This document shows positions 27,457 through 35,974 of a DNA stretch of 64,000 nt, piece by piece. The notes under the pieces are model-generated. The model had not been told where the DNA came from, did no database searches, and worked only from the letters and a program-made list of their open reading frames with translations. The DNA comes from Nitrosomonas communis. Lineage in GTDB: Bacteria > Pseudomonadota > Gammaproteobacteria > Burkholderiales > Nitrosomonadaceae. The translations under genes were made by a program, and so were the position numbers. Numbering within the stretch: position 1 is the first letter of the stretch; every line of letters starts with the position of its first letter. The stretch covers positions 22,449 through 86,448 of the forward strand of contig NZ_JAGFJM010000089.1 of NCBI RefSeq assembly GCF_024102715.1, read 5' to 3'.

Positions 27457-29235
27457 ATGAATGCAATCAAGTTGCTGCCGGATGTACTTATCAACCAAAT
27501 CGCCGCAGGAGAAGTAATCGAGCGGCCAGCCTCGGTACTGAAAGAAATCCTGGAAAACAGTATAGATGCTGGTGCAACCGAGATCACAGTCCACATCATG
27601 CAAGGCGGCCTCAAGCTGATCCGTGTCGCTGATAATGGCAAAGGAATCTCCGAAAATGATCTGGCGCTCGCATTAGCGCGCCATGCAACGAGCAAAATCA
27701 GCACACAGGAAGATTTGCATAAAATAGCCAGTCTGGGTTTTCGTGGCGAGGCACTTGCCAGTATCGGTGCGGTCTCTCGATTATCGTTAGTAAGTTATCA
27801 ATCAGACAGCAGCCATGCCTGGCATATTCAAACGGAAGGAGGGCAAACTACTCATCCTGAACCAGCAGCGCGCAGTATTGGCACCACCCTGGAAGTACGC
27901 GATCTTTTCTTTAATCTGCCAGCACGGCGCAAGTTCCTGAAAACTGAAGCCACTGAATTTGCGCATTGCGAGGAAGTATTCCGGCGCATCGCCTTATCCC
28001 ATGCCAATATCGCATTGAGTCTGCAACACAATGGCAAGACACGGAGCCACTTATCTGCAGCAGAGACGACTCAGCGGATTACCGCCGTCCTAGGAGAAGA
28101 ATTCAGTCAGACTGCCGTGCCCGTTTCCGAGCAGGCAGCGGATATCAGTTTGCAGGGTATGGTCGCGCTGCCGACTTATTCACGTTCAGCGCGTGACATG
28201 CAGTATTTTTTTGTCAATGGCCGTCATGTCAGGGACAAGTTGATTTCTCACGCCTTACGCGAAGCGTATCGTGATGTGCTGCATCTGGATCGTCACCCTG
28301 TCTTCGTGCTCTATCTTCAAATCAATCCTGAAAACGTTGATGTGAACGTTCACCCAGCCAAAGCAGAAGTGCGTTTTCGTGATGCGCGCGCTGTACATCA
28401 ATTTGTTTTCCATAGCATCAACAAGGTATTGGCATCACCCCAGCACAAATCGGGGACACAACTGCCCTCTGCTGCCGCTGCCCCGGCTACCACGAATTCT
28501 GAGCGCCTTCCGCTAAACTATAGCCGGCAAGTAAATTTACCGCTTAAAACTGTTGCCCAGCCACCGGCCTTTTATCAGGCTTTATTCGGCGGCACTTCGG
28601 CTTCGCTGGATACGGATCCGGGCAATCCACCTGTTCAGACCACGCAGCCAGTTCCACCACTGGGCTTTGCATTGGGGCAACTTCTCGGGATTTATATCCT
28701 GGCACAAAATGAGCAAGGTCTAGTTATTGTCGATATGCACGCAGCTCATGAGCGCATTGTTTATGAAAAACTTAAATCAGCGCTTGATCAACATACCTTA
28801 TCAATGCAGCCACTGCTGATTCCAGTCACTTTTCAGGCTGACCAACTAGATGTAACCACAGTCGAGGAAAATCATACCGTTTTAACTGAACTGGGTTTTG
28901 AAATAGCCGTGCTTACTCCCACTTCATTAGTCATACGGGCGGCGCCCATGATGTTAAAAGATGCTGACCCAGTTAAGCTGGTACGCGATGTGTTAGCTGA
29001 AATTCGTGAATTTGGAGCAAGCCAGATATTAACTGCCAGACGTAACGAGCTACTGGCTACCATGGCCTGTCACGGCTCTGTCCGCGCCAATCGTCAATTA
29101 ACGATCACGGAAATGAATGCATTGCTGCGTGAAATGGAAGCGACCGAACGCTCCGGTCAATGCAATCATGGCAGGCCAACCTGGTTTGAACTCAGTTTGA
29201 CTGAGCTTGATAAGATGTTCATGCGAGGAAATTAG
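27457..29235 (+). CDS. mutL: DNA mismatch repair protein MutL
   Basis: 592 residues. The N-terminal GHKL ATPase is complete: ENSIDAGATEITV, VADNGKGI, HATSKI, GFRGEALASIGAVS. After a variable linker (about residues 325-395) comes the dimerisation domain, which contains DMHAAHERIVYE, a version of the DQHA-x2-E-x4-E endonuclease motif. This points to a MutL that nicks DNA itself, as in mutH-less bacteria. No clear Shine-Dalgarno sequence before the ATG at 27457. Confidence 0.95.
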   Translation: MNAIKLLPDVLINQIAAGEVIERPASVLKEILENSIDAGATEITVHIMQGGLKLIRVADNGKGISENDLALALARHATSKISTQEDLHKIASLGFRGEALASIGAVSRLSLVSYQSDSSHAWHIQTEGGQTTHPEPAARSIGTTLEVRDLFFNLPARRKFLKTEATEFAHCEEVFRRIALSHANIALSLQHNGKTRSHLSAAETTQRITAVLGEEFSQTAVPVSEQAADISLQGMVALPTYSRSARDMQYFFVNGRHVRDKLISHALREAYRDVLHLDRHPVFVLYLQINPENVDVNVHPAKAEVRFRDARAVHQFVFHSINKVLASPQHKSGTQLPSAAAAPATTNSERLPLNYSRQVNLPLKTVAQPPAFYQALFGGTSASLDTDPGNPPVQTTQPVPPLGFALGQLLGIYILAQNEQGLVIVDMHAAHERIVYEKLKSALDQHTLSMQPLLIPVTFQADQLDVTTVEENHTVLTELGFEIAVLTPTSLVIRAAPMMLKDADPVKLVRDVLAEIREFGASQILTARRNELLATMACHGSVRANRQLTITEMNALLREMEATERSGQCNHGRPTWFELSLTELDKMFMRGN

Positions 29236-29263
29236 CATCGACAGGCAAGAAAGACAACTCCAG

Positions 29264-29309
29264 TGTTCTATAGCTTAACGCTCGCATAAAGCCCGTCAGC
29301 TATAGAACA
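29264..29309. repeat. 12-base inverted repeat between mutL and the lipoprotein gene
   Basis: TGTTCTATAGCT at 29264-29275 pairs exactly with AGCTATAGAACA at 29298-29309, with a 22-base loop. It sits between two converging genes and could act as a transcription barrier, but neither side has a T run. Confidence 0.45.
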
Positions 29310-29320
29310 GTAGCGAAGCT

Positions 29321-29509
29321 TTAGTAACCTGACTTCTCTTGTGTTGATCTGGCCTTCCCCCCCCCTTCCTGAGCATCTGAGGGTATTTGATGGAAGGGCT
29401 GAATAGTTTGCCCGTATGTCGAAGGATCGGGAGTTTCTGGCGCTGATGGCTTACCACAACCAATTAACATCAATACCGTTACCACGGCAGCCAAATATTT
29501 AATTTTCAT
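29321..29509 (-). CDS. small lipoprotein
   Basis: 62 residues. The N-terminus is a lipoprotein signal with lipobox LIGC at residues 15-18, so the mature part is only about 45 residues, Pro/Ser/Gly/Gln-rich and without recognised domain. An uninterrupted G9 run (29357-29365) encodes three glycines near the C-terminus and would make the last residues prone to slippage. Function unknown. The 208 bases before it (29510-29717) hold no gene that I can see. Confidence 0.7.
   Translation of the reverse strand: MKIKYLAAVVTVLMLIGCGKPSAPETPDPSTYGQTIQPFHQIPSDAQEGGGKARSTQEKSGY
29357..29365 (-). repeat. G9 homopolymer inside the small lipoprotein gene
   Basis: Nine consecutive C on the plus strand, read as GGG GGG GGG on the coding strand. 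One-base slippage would alter the last 15 or so residues of the lipoprotein. Confidence 0.7.
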
Positions 29510-29717
29510 ACAAAATTCCTTTAACGTAAGCAGATAATTAACATTGTTTTTTTAAACTACGATTGGGATAGTAACCGTTATAACTATCTGCAATATTGAT
29601 CTTGATCAAACTTTTAGATCTAATTGATGGTTCTTGGAGCAGTAGGCAAAATTTGCCAACGGAGTTGTTCAAGAGCATTCATGCCGCTCTATATCAACGT
29701 AAAAAATACAACCCATG

Positions 29718-30077
29718 CTAGAAACTATTTAGGATTGCAGTGGTAATCCAAGATGCTCCACCATGGTGTTCCGTATGGCAGCCGCTACAGCTTTTTCCTT
29801 GAGCAAGGTAGATATAGTGAAATTCGGCTACTGTTGTTGTAGCGCCTGCGAATTGTTCAGCATCATGGCAATTAATACAATTTACCGCCAGTGTCCCACG
29901 GAAAGGTGTATGGCAGTCGGTACAGTGCTTGATTTGATTATGGTAGTGACTAAGATGGCCTGGTGCCCAAAATGCCTCTGGCTGATTAAATGATCCCCAA
30001 GCAATCCAAGCGCCGAGGCATACAATGATCAAAGTGGTAATTCGGTAAGTATGACGGGGTAGCGGATGGAAAGCCAT
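29718..30077 (-). CDS. membrane-anchored triheme c-type cytochrome
   Basis: 119 residues. An N-terminal membrane anchor (about residues 12-30) is followed by three CxxCH haem sites: CTDCH (52-56), CINCH (67-71) and CSGCH (97-101), plus extra His that could be distal ligands (HLSHYH, HTEHH). It resembles short cytochrome c3/c7-like domains exposed to the periplasm. It follows the b-type membrane protein gene by 3 bases, so the pair could pass electrons across the membrane. Exact partner and direction are unknown. Confidence 0.8.
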   Translation of the reverse strand: MAFHPLPRHTYRITTLIIVCLGAWIAWGSFNQPEAFWAPGHLSHYHNQIKHCTDCHTPFRGTLAVNCINCHDAEQFAGATTTVAEFHYIYLAQGKSCSGCHTEHHGGASWITTAILNSF

Positions 30078-30080
30078 AAT

Positions 30081-30665
30081 TTACAATCCAGCAAAGAAAA
30101 GAGCGCCAATAATGTGCAAAATAGTTAACACCATAAAGATAATTGCCAGCGGTACATGAATAACCTGCCACATACGAAATAGACTTTCCTGTGATGCGAG
30201 ATCGTCAAGCGTTTGTTCAATCTGCTCTTGAGATAGCCCTTGTTCTGTCAGTTCGCGCCGTTGACTAATCAGCGTTTGCAATGCAACACGATGAATGGTT
30301 TTGCCAATAATGCCTGTGATTGCTACACCACCCATCGCTAGCAATGCCAGCACAGCCACGCCTGCATGTAAATGCCACCCAGAGTGCACCAAAATTAACA
30401 ATGGCCCCAGAACCCCACACAGCATATGAATCATGAACCACTGTCTGGGCCAGTTTCCCGATGGAGCATGCCGCTTTTTCCAAGGGTAAACAAAAGTAAG
30501 TAAAATTATTGCTAATCCTAACCACCCCAGTATATGGCCTGGCTGACTATGTGCAAATGGCCAATGAGCAGAGAGGCTCAATAGAAACTCGACTACCCAT
30601 GCAGAAATAATCGTAGCAAGAATAGTGATCGTAATCAGCAAGAAGCGGCGGTTCAATGGAGACAT
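30081..30665 (-). CDS. membrane protein, probable b-type cytochrome
   Basis: 194 residues from the ATG at 30665; the frame also opens 8 codons earlier at a TTG. Four or more hydrophobic segments carry His residues placed like haem b ligands: H80, H94, H98 and H100 in the middle helices, and H170 and H184 in the last helix. A polar loop rich in Gln/Glu (about residues 135-160) interrupts the membrane part. No family name is certain; ferric-reductase-like or cytochrome b561-like proteins are the nearest in style. Co-transcribed with the triheme cytochrome. Confidence 0.65.
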   Translation of the reverse strand: MSPLNRRFLLITITILATIISAWVVEFLLSLSAHWPFAHSQPGHILGWLGLAIILLTFVYPWKKRHAPSGNWPRQWFMIHMLCGVLGPLLILVHSGWHLHAGVAVLALLAMGGVAITGIIGKTIHRVALQTLISQRRELTEQGLSQEQIEQTLDDLASQESLFRMWQVIHVPLAIIFMVLTILHIIGALFFAGL

Positions 30666-30713
30666 GGCGAGCTTATCAATATGAGGCAATCATTCTTGTT
30701 TGTATATTTGAAT

Positions 30714-30896
30714 TTAGCCGAATCGACTAGTCTCGCGATAAGCTCTTTGCTTTGCCTTGGCAATGGCGATACGGATCGCCCGCCCCTCTTCCATTCCTTC
30801 AGCCAGTAAAGCATTAGCAATCGCAATGGCTTTCAGTCGGACAAACAGCGGTAAATTTTGCATAGCCGCTGGGTAATGTGTAGCAGTCCAGGGCAT
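30714..30896 (-). CDS. small conserved protein of unknown function
   Basis: 60 residues from the ATG at 30896 (a GTG three codons earlier is also open). The text YPAAMQNLPLFVRLKAIAIAN followed by EEGRAIRIAIAKAKQRAY looks like a small helical, Lys/Arg-rich protein found widely in bacteria, but I cannot assign a function. It lies 36 bases after lon on the same strand and may be co-transcribed with it. Confidence 0.55.
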   Translation of the reverse strand: MPWTATHYPAAMQNLPLFVRLKAIAIANALLAEGMEEGRAIRIAIAKAKQRAYRETSRFG

Positions 30897-30932
30897 AGAT
30901 TGCACTCATTTAACCCAAGCAGTCGCCAGGTT

Positions 30933-33305
30933 TTAAACAAGTTTGAATTCTGCCGACGCAGCATGGTTTGCCTGGCCCAGTGCCGCTTGAACCGCATCAT
31001 CGGCTGTTTCCAAATAAATAAATTGTATGGCAGATTTTGCTGTTTCTGGCACATCGCGCAAATCCTTCTGATTGCGTGCTGGCAAGAGTACTGTCCGCAG
31101 ACCCGCTCTTTGCGCAGCCAGTACCTTTTCCTTGATACCACCGACTGGCAGCACCAGTCCACGCAAACTAATCTCGCCCGTCATCGCAACTTCATGGTGT
31201 ACCGGCCGGTTGGTAAACAGCGAAGCAAGCGCAATAAACATTGCTACGCCTGCACTCGGTCCATCCTTCGGTATAGCCCCTGCTGGAACATGTAGATGAA
31301 CATCGATTCCATCGAACATCGAGGCCGGAATGTTCAGCTCATGAGCGCGCGCTTTTACCAAAGTCAGTGCCGCCTGCGCGCTTTCCTTCATGACATCGCC
31401 AAGTTGTCCGGTAAGAATCAGCCGTCCGCTACCGCTCACACGGGTAGCCTCAATGAACAGAATATCGCCTCCCACCGGCGTCCATGCCAGCCCAGTCGCT
31501 ACCCCAGGCAGACTAGTACGCGAGGCGACTTCATGTTCATACTTGGCTGGCCCCAGGATGGTATCCAGATCAGACGCGTCAATGCGCACTTGCAGTTGTG
31601 CATCTTCTGCAATGTGCAAAGCAGTATGACGCATGACCCGGCCAATTTCACGTTCCAGCTGGCGCACACCTGCTTCCCGGGTATAGTTCGCAATGAGGCT
31701 ATCCAGCGCCTCGACTGTCAGCTCGCATTGGTCTTCCCGCAAGCCATTGGCTTCACGCTGGCGCTGCACCAGATAACGTAATCCGATTTGAAGCTTTTCC
31801 TCGCGAGTATAGCCAGGCAGATCAATGATTTCCATGCGGTCACGCACCGGAGGAGAGACTTGGTCGATCACATTGGCGGTAGCAATAAAAATCACTCGAC
31901 TCAAATCAAATGGGACGCCGAGATAATTATCGCGAAAAGTGGAGTTTTGCTCTGGATCCAGGATCTCAAGCAGCGCTGCCGCTGGATCGCCGTGCGCGCT
32001 CACTGTCATCTTATCGATTTCATCAAGCATCATCACACAATTACGCGCTCCTGCCTTGCGCAAGCCCTGCACGATGTTTCCCGGCATCGCACCTACATAA
32101 GTGCGGCGGTGACCACGCATTTCCGCTTCATCGTGTATACCTCCCAGCGATACTCGTACGAATGGTCGTTGCAAGGCACGGGCGATACTCTGCCCAAGCG
32201 ATGTTTTCCCAACTCCGGGCGGACCGACAAAACAAAGAATAGGCGCCCGGCCTTGCGGTTTCAGTTTCTGAACTGCCAGAAACTCGATAATACGCTGCTT
32301 GACACGCTCCAGCCCAAAGTGATCAGCTTCCAGCACTGCGCGAGCAATATTAAGATCAATTGGCGTATCCTCCGGTAACCGCCAAGGCAATTCAGTCATC
32401 CATTCCAGGTAAGTATGAAGCATCGAGTACTCGCCTGAGGCACTCGGCATACGCTGCAGTCGCTGCAGTTCCTTGCGGACTTGTGTTTCGATCTCAGCAG
32501 GCATGCCTGCTTTTGTGATGGCTTCATTCAATTGGGCAATTTCCTGATCATGATCACCATTCTCACCCAATTCTTTCTGGATCGCTTTCAATTGCTCACG
32601 CAATAAATACTTGCGTTCGCGATCTTCCATCTGTTCCTTGGTACGTTCACTGATTTCTTTCGATAGCCTTAACACTTCGATCCGGTGCGACAATACTTTC
32701 AGCACTTTCTGGAGCCGCTCTTCGAGATTGATCGTTTCAAGTAGCACCTGCTTTTCATTGACTTCCGTATCGAGCAGACTGGCTGTTATGTCAGCAAGCT
32801 GCGCAGGTGCGCGCGTCGTTTGCAAGGCATGCCCAAGTTCTGCCGGGATGCCTGGTAATAATGACAGAATTTCGGTTGCACGCTCGCGCAGTTGTACCGC
32901 GAGGGCTTCAGCTTGAGTAGATGGCTGTGAAGTATCTTCGATATAACTTATCCGCGCAGCCAAAAAAGGATAGCCTTCAATCAATGCCTCAATCTGGAAG
33001 CGCTCCACTCCCTGACATACAATATGCTGCGTGCCATCTGCCGAAGTAATGTGGCGTACAATTCTAGCAACGGTGCCAATCGAACATAACTCATCCAGTC
33101 CGGGATCATCAGCTGCAGCATCTCGTTGCAAGACGATGCCAATGGAGGAGTTCAATTGCAGCGCATGCTCGACTGTGGCAAGTGACTTGATTCGCCCGAC
33201 AGTAATCGGCATGAGGACATGTGGAAATAGCACCACGTTGCGCATAGGGATCAGCGCGATGACGTCATCGGGTAATTCGAACTTGGTTACGGCAGGCTGT
33301 TCCAT
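30933..33305 (-). CDS. lon: ATP-dependent protease Lon
   Basis: 790 residues. Degrades damaged and regulatory proteins in the cytoplasm. The N-terminal substrate domain begins with IPMRNVVLFPHVLMPI; the AAA+ site is GPPGVGKT (about residues 361-368) with Walker B MMLDEIDKM; the C-terminal Ser-Lys protease has PKDGPSAGVAM with the catalytic Ser at about 684, and the Lys in GGIKEKVLAA. The start was set at 33305 because GGAG lies 9 bases before that ATG; longer frames begin at an ATG (33320) or a TTG (33344) without such a site. Confidence 0.94.
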   Translation of the reverse strand: MEQPAVTKFELPDDVIALIPMRNVVLFPHVLMPITVGRIKSLATVEHALQLNSSIGIVLQRDAAADDPGLDELCSIGTVARIVRHITSADGTQHIVCQGVERFQIEALIEGYPFLAARISYIEDTSQPSTQAEALAVQLRERATEILSLLPGIPAELGHALQTTRAPAQLADITASLLDTEVNEKQVLLETINLEERLQKVLKVLSHRIEVLRLSKEISERTKEQMEDRERKYLLREQLKAIQKELGENGDHDQEIAQLNEAITKAGMPAEIETQVRKELQRLQRMPSASGEYSMLHTYLEWMTELPWRLPEDTPIDLNIARAVLEADHFGLERVKQRIIEFLAVQKLKPQGRAPILCFVGPPGVGKTSLGQSIARALQRPFVRVSLGGIHDEAEMRGHRRTYVGAMPGNIVQGLRKAGARNCVMMLDEIDKMTVSAHGDPAAALLEILDPEQNSTFRDNYLGVPFDLSRVIFIATANVIDQVSPPVRDRMEIIDLPGYTREEKLQIGLRYLVQRQREANGLREDQCELTVEALDSLIANYTREAGVRQLEREIGRVMRHTALHIAEDAQLQVRIDASDLDTILGPAKYEHEVASRTSLPGVATGLAWTPVGGDILFIEATRVSGSGRLILTGQLGDVMKESAQAALTLVKARAHELNIPASMFDGIDVHLHVPAGAIPKDGPSAGVAMFIALASLFTNRPVHHEVAMTGEISLRGLVLPVGGIKEKVLAAQRAGLRTVLLPARNQKDLRDVPETAKSAIQFIYLETADDAVQAALGQANHAASAEFKLV

Positions 33306-33487
33306 GATTGCTTTCTCCATGAATGGGATAAATGACTGATTCAATTCCGAATTAAAGAATCTCCATCTGCACCATTTTTTCCGAGTCCAGATGAAATGTA
33401 CTGAACACCCTATATGTTGTCAATTACATAGAAAGCAAGTCGGCAATCATCGCGCCAGTCAATAAATAAAATGGCAAAAATTTTTGT

Positions 33488-34771
33488 TTAAAGATCCAAT
33501 TCTTTTATCTCAATAGCCTCAAACGCCAAACCTTCAATTTCTTGCAGCGATTTTCCAGCGATCCCTTGCAAGTCACCATACATACCTACTGTCGCAGCCA
33601 TTACCCGCTCAATCTGCTGCTCGCGTTTAGCCCATTGCTTCAGGATGACTTTACGCTCTTTATCCAGGTCTTCCTGCATGGTGGTAAAGGCCTCGACAAT
33701 CGCCTCTACCCGCTGACGAAAACGCGATCCAGTCAAGTACTGATAAACCAATTCGGTCTTGGTCTGCTGCCCTGCTGAAACCTGCCGTGCCAGATTGACC
33801 TGAAGTAGCGTATGACGCAAGATCGTCGCCACAGGCAATGCTGCCCGCGGATGCGTTACCCAGACCCCCTCTATGACATCAAAGGTTTCGACTCCCTTGG
33901 GTAACACCTGACTGATCAAAACTGATACTTCTGCTTTTGCGTTGCGTTGATCCTCACGCAGTTTTACCAACCACCCATCACTCCAATGCTTGGTCCGTTT
34001 GGATTCCCACAAAATTGCGCCATTTCGCTGACCACTTTGACTGAACACGTGATGCAATACATCCCCTCCGAAATCACCTTTTGGGACCGGCTCAACGGAA
34101 TCCGATGGAAATTTGGCACGCAGCAATTCTTCCAGTGCCAGTTCCTGCACTTCACCCTGCAACTGCTGCGAACCCTGCTCAGCTTTCTGTTTGAGTTCTT
34201 CTATCTTTTGCTGCATGGCGACTATGGTTTGATCCTTTTCCATCACTTTCAGTTTGAGACTCTCTTCTGCTTCACGACGCGCATGAGAGCGCACTATAGC
34301 CAGATTTTCTTGCACTCGCTTCTCAACGGTCAATTCCAGTTCACGTTTAGCATCGTCCAGCTCGCGCTGTTTCTTGATGAGCTCTACTTGCGCATGCTGA
34401 GCTTCAGCCAGCTTCTGGTCGCGTATTTTGAGCAGTTCCTGAAGATCAGCCAGCTCCCGACCTTTTCCTTCCAATTCGGAAGCGACTGCCAATCTGGCTT
34501 TTCTGGATTCATCCTCAATTAAGCGCATGCGCTCAGTCTTAAGTTGAGCGGCGACCTGATCAGTGATGTGTTGCTCAAGATCTCGCCTGGCATCAATCAA
34601 GCGCTTTTCCTGCTCCCGGATTTCCTGTTCACGTTTGGAAACTTCATGCTCTTTTTGCGCGAGCAGTTGCTGATATTGCTGACGGGTAGCAGCCAGCAAA
34701 GGTGCAGCCAGCGATTCAGTGAGCCGAATTTCAGTGTGACAATTAGGGCAAGTGATGGTTGGTTCGTTCAT
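33488..34771 (-). CDS. DUF2130 protein: zinc-knuckle, coiled coil, nuclease-like domain
   Basis: 427 residues. The N-terminus has one CxxC (CPNCHTEI, residues 8-15), then a very long charged coiled coil (about 35-215) of Glu/Lys/Gln heptads, then the DUF2130 domain. That domain contains GAILWESKRTKHWSDGWL and later AEVSVLISQVLP, which has the E-x-K spacing of restriction-endonuclease-like folds. Function has not been shown to my knowledge; a nucleic-acid-related role is inferred. It follows sugE by 65 bases on the same strand. Confidence 0.8.
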   Translation of the reverse strand: MNEPTITCPNCHTEIRLTESLAAPLLAATRQQYQQLLAQKEHEVSKREQEIREQEKRLIDARRDLEQHITDQVAAQLKTERMRLIEDESRKARLAVASELEGKGRELADLQELLKIRDQKLAEAQHAQVELIKKQRELDDAKRELELTVEKRVQENLAIVRSHARREAEESLKLKVMEKDQTIVAMQQKIEELKQKAEQGSQQLQGEVQELALEELLRAKFPSDSVEPVPKGDFGGDVLHHVFSQSGQRNGAILWESKRTKHWSDGWLVKLREDQRNAKAEVSVLISQVLPKGVETFDVIEGVWVTHPRAALPVATILRHTLLQVNLARQVSAGQQTKTELVYQYLTGSRFRQRVEAIVEAFTTMQEDLDKERKVILKQWAKREQQIERVMAATVGMYGDLQGIAGKSLQEIEGLAFEAIEIKELDL

Positions 34772-34836
34772 AGACTACTTCCTTGTCGTGCAGTATGGAA
34801 AACGGTCACAGTGTATTTCCTGATAGAAAATAGCTG

Positions 34837-35148
34837 CTAAGTCAGCTTGAGACCAATGATGCCGGCAACAATCAACCCGACACTGACCAGCCGCATTGCA
34901 TTAGCAGGTTCTTCAAACAACACAATGCCCAGGATAACGGTACCAACTATTCCCACCCCCACCCAAACACTGTAGGCAGTGCCAACGGGTAGCGACTTCA
35001 TGGCAATGCCCAGCAGCCAAAGACTGACAATGATCGCAAGAACTGTTCCCAGAGTAGGCCAGAAACGGCTAAAGCCCTCGGTGTATTTCAATCCAACAGC
35101 CCAGCCAACCTCAAACATACCCGCCAAAACAAGAATGACCCAAGCCAT
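34837..35148 (-). CDS. sugE: guanidinium exporter Gdx (SugE), SMR family
   Basis: 103 residues, four membrane helices. The start is the ATG at 35148: GGGAG lies at 35157-35161, and the open frame before it is the riboswitch leader, not protein. It begins MAWVILVLAGMFEVGWAVGL with the essential Glu13 and continues KYTEGFSRFWPT, the SugE/Gdx signature that separates guanidinium exporters from EmrE-type drug pumps. The middle (MKSLPVGTAYSVWVGVG) is also typical. Two protons are exchanged for each guanidinium by this group. Expression is probably switched on by guanidine through the two hairpins at 35170-35215. Confidence 0.93.
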   Translation of the reverse strand: MAWVILVLAGMFEVGWAVGLKYTEGFSRFWPTLGTVLAIIVSLWLLGIAMKSLPVGTAYSVWVGVGIVGTVILGIVLFEEPANAMRLVSVGLIVAGIIGLKLT

Positions 35149-35169
35149 ATCGTTTTCTCCCAGACAAAT

Positions 35170-35215
35170 GGGGTCGTCCCCGATGGATATTGGCTTAACG
35201 AGGTCGTCCTCGTTA
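35170..35215 (-). promoter_or_regulatory. guanidine-II (mini-ykkC) riboswitch
   Basis: On the minus strand the sugE leader holds two hairpins with identical ACGA loops. The first has an 8-base stem (TAACGAGG, loop ACGA, CCTCGTTA; 35215-35196). The second is GGGG, ACGA, CCCC (35181-35170). Paired stem-loops with GGACGACC tops, about 14 bases apart and just before the ribosome binding site of a sugE gene, are the definition of the guanidine-II class. Binding of guanidine by both loops is known to free the ribosome binding site. The structure is seen; the activity is from the family. Confidence 0.9.
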
Positions 35216-35302
35216 CCAATTAACTGATTGATAAGTGCATCATTGCAATGCGCAATTTCAATTTTCTCGATCACAGCATATCATGACGCAAAACATCATG
35301 TA

Positions 35303-35764
35303 TCAAAACCATCTGCGCGTACCTTTCATATAGGCGATGTATTCCTGACCAAATTTAGCCAGCAATGCTCGCTCTTCCGGCATAATCTGAAAACGATTCA
35401 TATACCAAACAAAGGCAAGCAACATTATGAAGGAAAATATATTCGACAATAGTAGCGCCCATGCTAAAAGTATCAGCAAGAAACCAGCATACATGGGGTT
35501 ACGGCTTATTTTATAGACACCCCTGGTTACGATGGACGATGTTTTATCTGGCTGCATTGGATTGACTGTTGTTCCCGCCACTCTGAACGCTACCGCACCT
35601 GTCAGAATAAGCGTAACACCAACCAACCCGATAACCGCCGCAATAATGTTGCGTCCCGGAATAATTAGCGCTAATTCAGGAACAAGATCTGCCGCAAGCC
35701 ACATGATGATACCAATCAGTACCACTACAATGGCTGGCGGCACTTTAAGTTCAAGAACATTCAT
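35303..35764 (-). CDS. isoprenylcysteine methyltransferase-like membrane protein
   Basis: 153 residues, with about four membrane helices. The end has the SAM-methyltransferase text VTRGVYKISRNPMYAGFLL and PEERALLAKFGQEYIAYMKGTRRWF, the ICMT/PEMT-like core. Bacterial members often act on unknown lipophilic substrates. The gene lies upstream of the sugE leader on the same strand, 88 bases before the riboswitch. A small open frame ends inside its start codon (ATGA overlap). Confidence 0.82.
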   Translation of the reverse strand: MNVLELKVPPAIVVVLIGIIMWLAADLVPELALIIPGRNIIAAVIGLVGVTLILTGAVAFRVAGTTVNPMQPDKTSSIVTRGVYKISRNPMYAGFLLILLAWALLLSNIFSFIMLLAFVWYMNRFQIMPEERALLAKFGQEYIAYMKGTRRWF

Positions 35765-35913
35765 GTCATCAAATCAAAATGACAAGAAATTACAATCCAT
35801 TCTTCCACATCATCATCCATATAGAGCAGATCAACAGTAGCCTGATCGATCAAATTTCCAATGAATTGCCAATCCAGATAACCTAGATTCCAAAACGCTG
35901 TATTGACTATCAT
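35761..35913 (-). CDS. possible small ORF coupled to the methyltransferase-like gene
   Basis: 50 codons starting MIVNTAFWNLGYLDW and ending with a TGA that overlaps the downstream ATG as ATGA. The middle is acidic (YMDDDVEEW). No Shine-Dalgarno sequence is visible and I know no relative. The exact overlap is the only argument for translation; it could be chance or a remnant. Confidence 0.3.
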   Translation of the reverse strand: MIVNTAFWNLGYLDWQFIGNLIDQATVDLLYMDDDVEEWIVISCHFDLMT

Positions 35914-35974
35914 AATCTGCGCGACCGTATCGTTAATAAACGCAACTTCACCGCACGGGGCAGATTATGTTAAT

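Noticed and set aside
33947-34522. 191-residue plus-strand open frame rich in Phe and Leu
   Set aside because: Antisense of the coiled-coil Glu/Lys codons of the DUF2130 gene, which naturally read as Phe/Leu.
35149-35274. Extra 42 residues at the N-terminus of SugE
   Set aside because: The region is the riboswitch leader; the family start and ribosome binding site point to the ATG at 35148.
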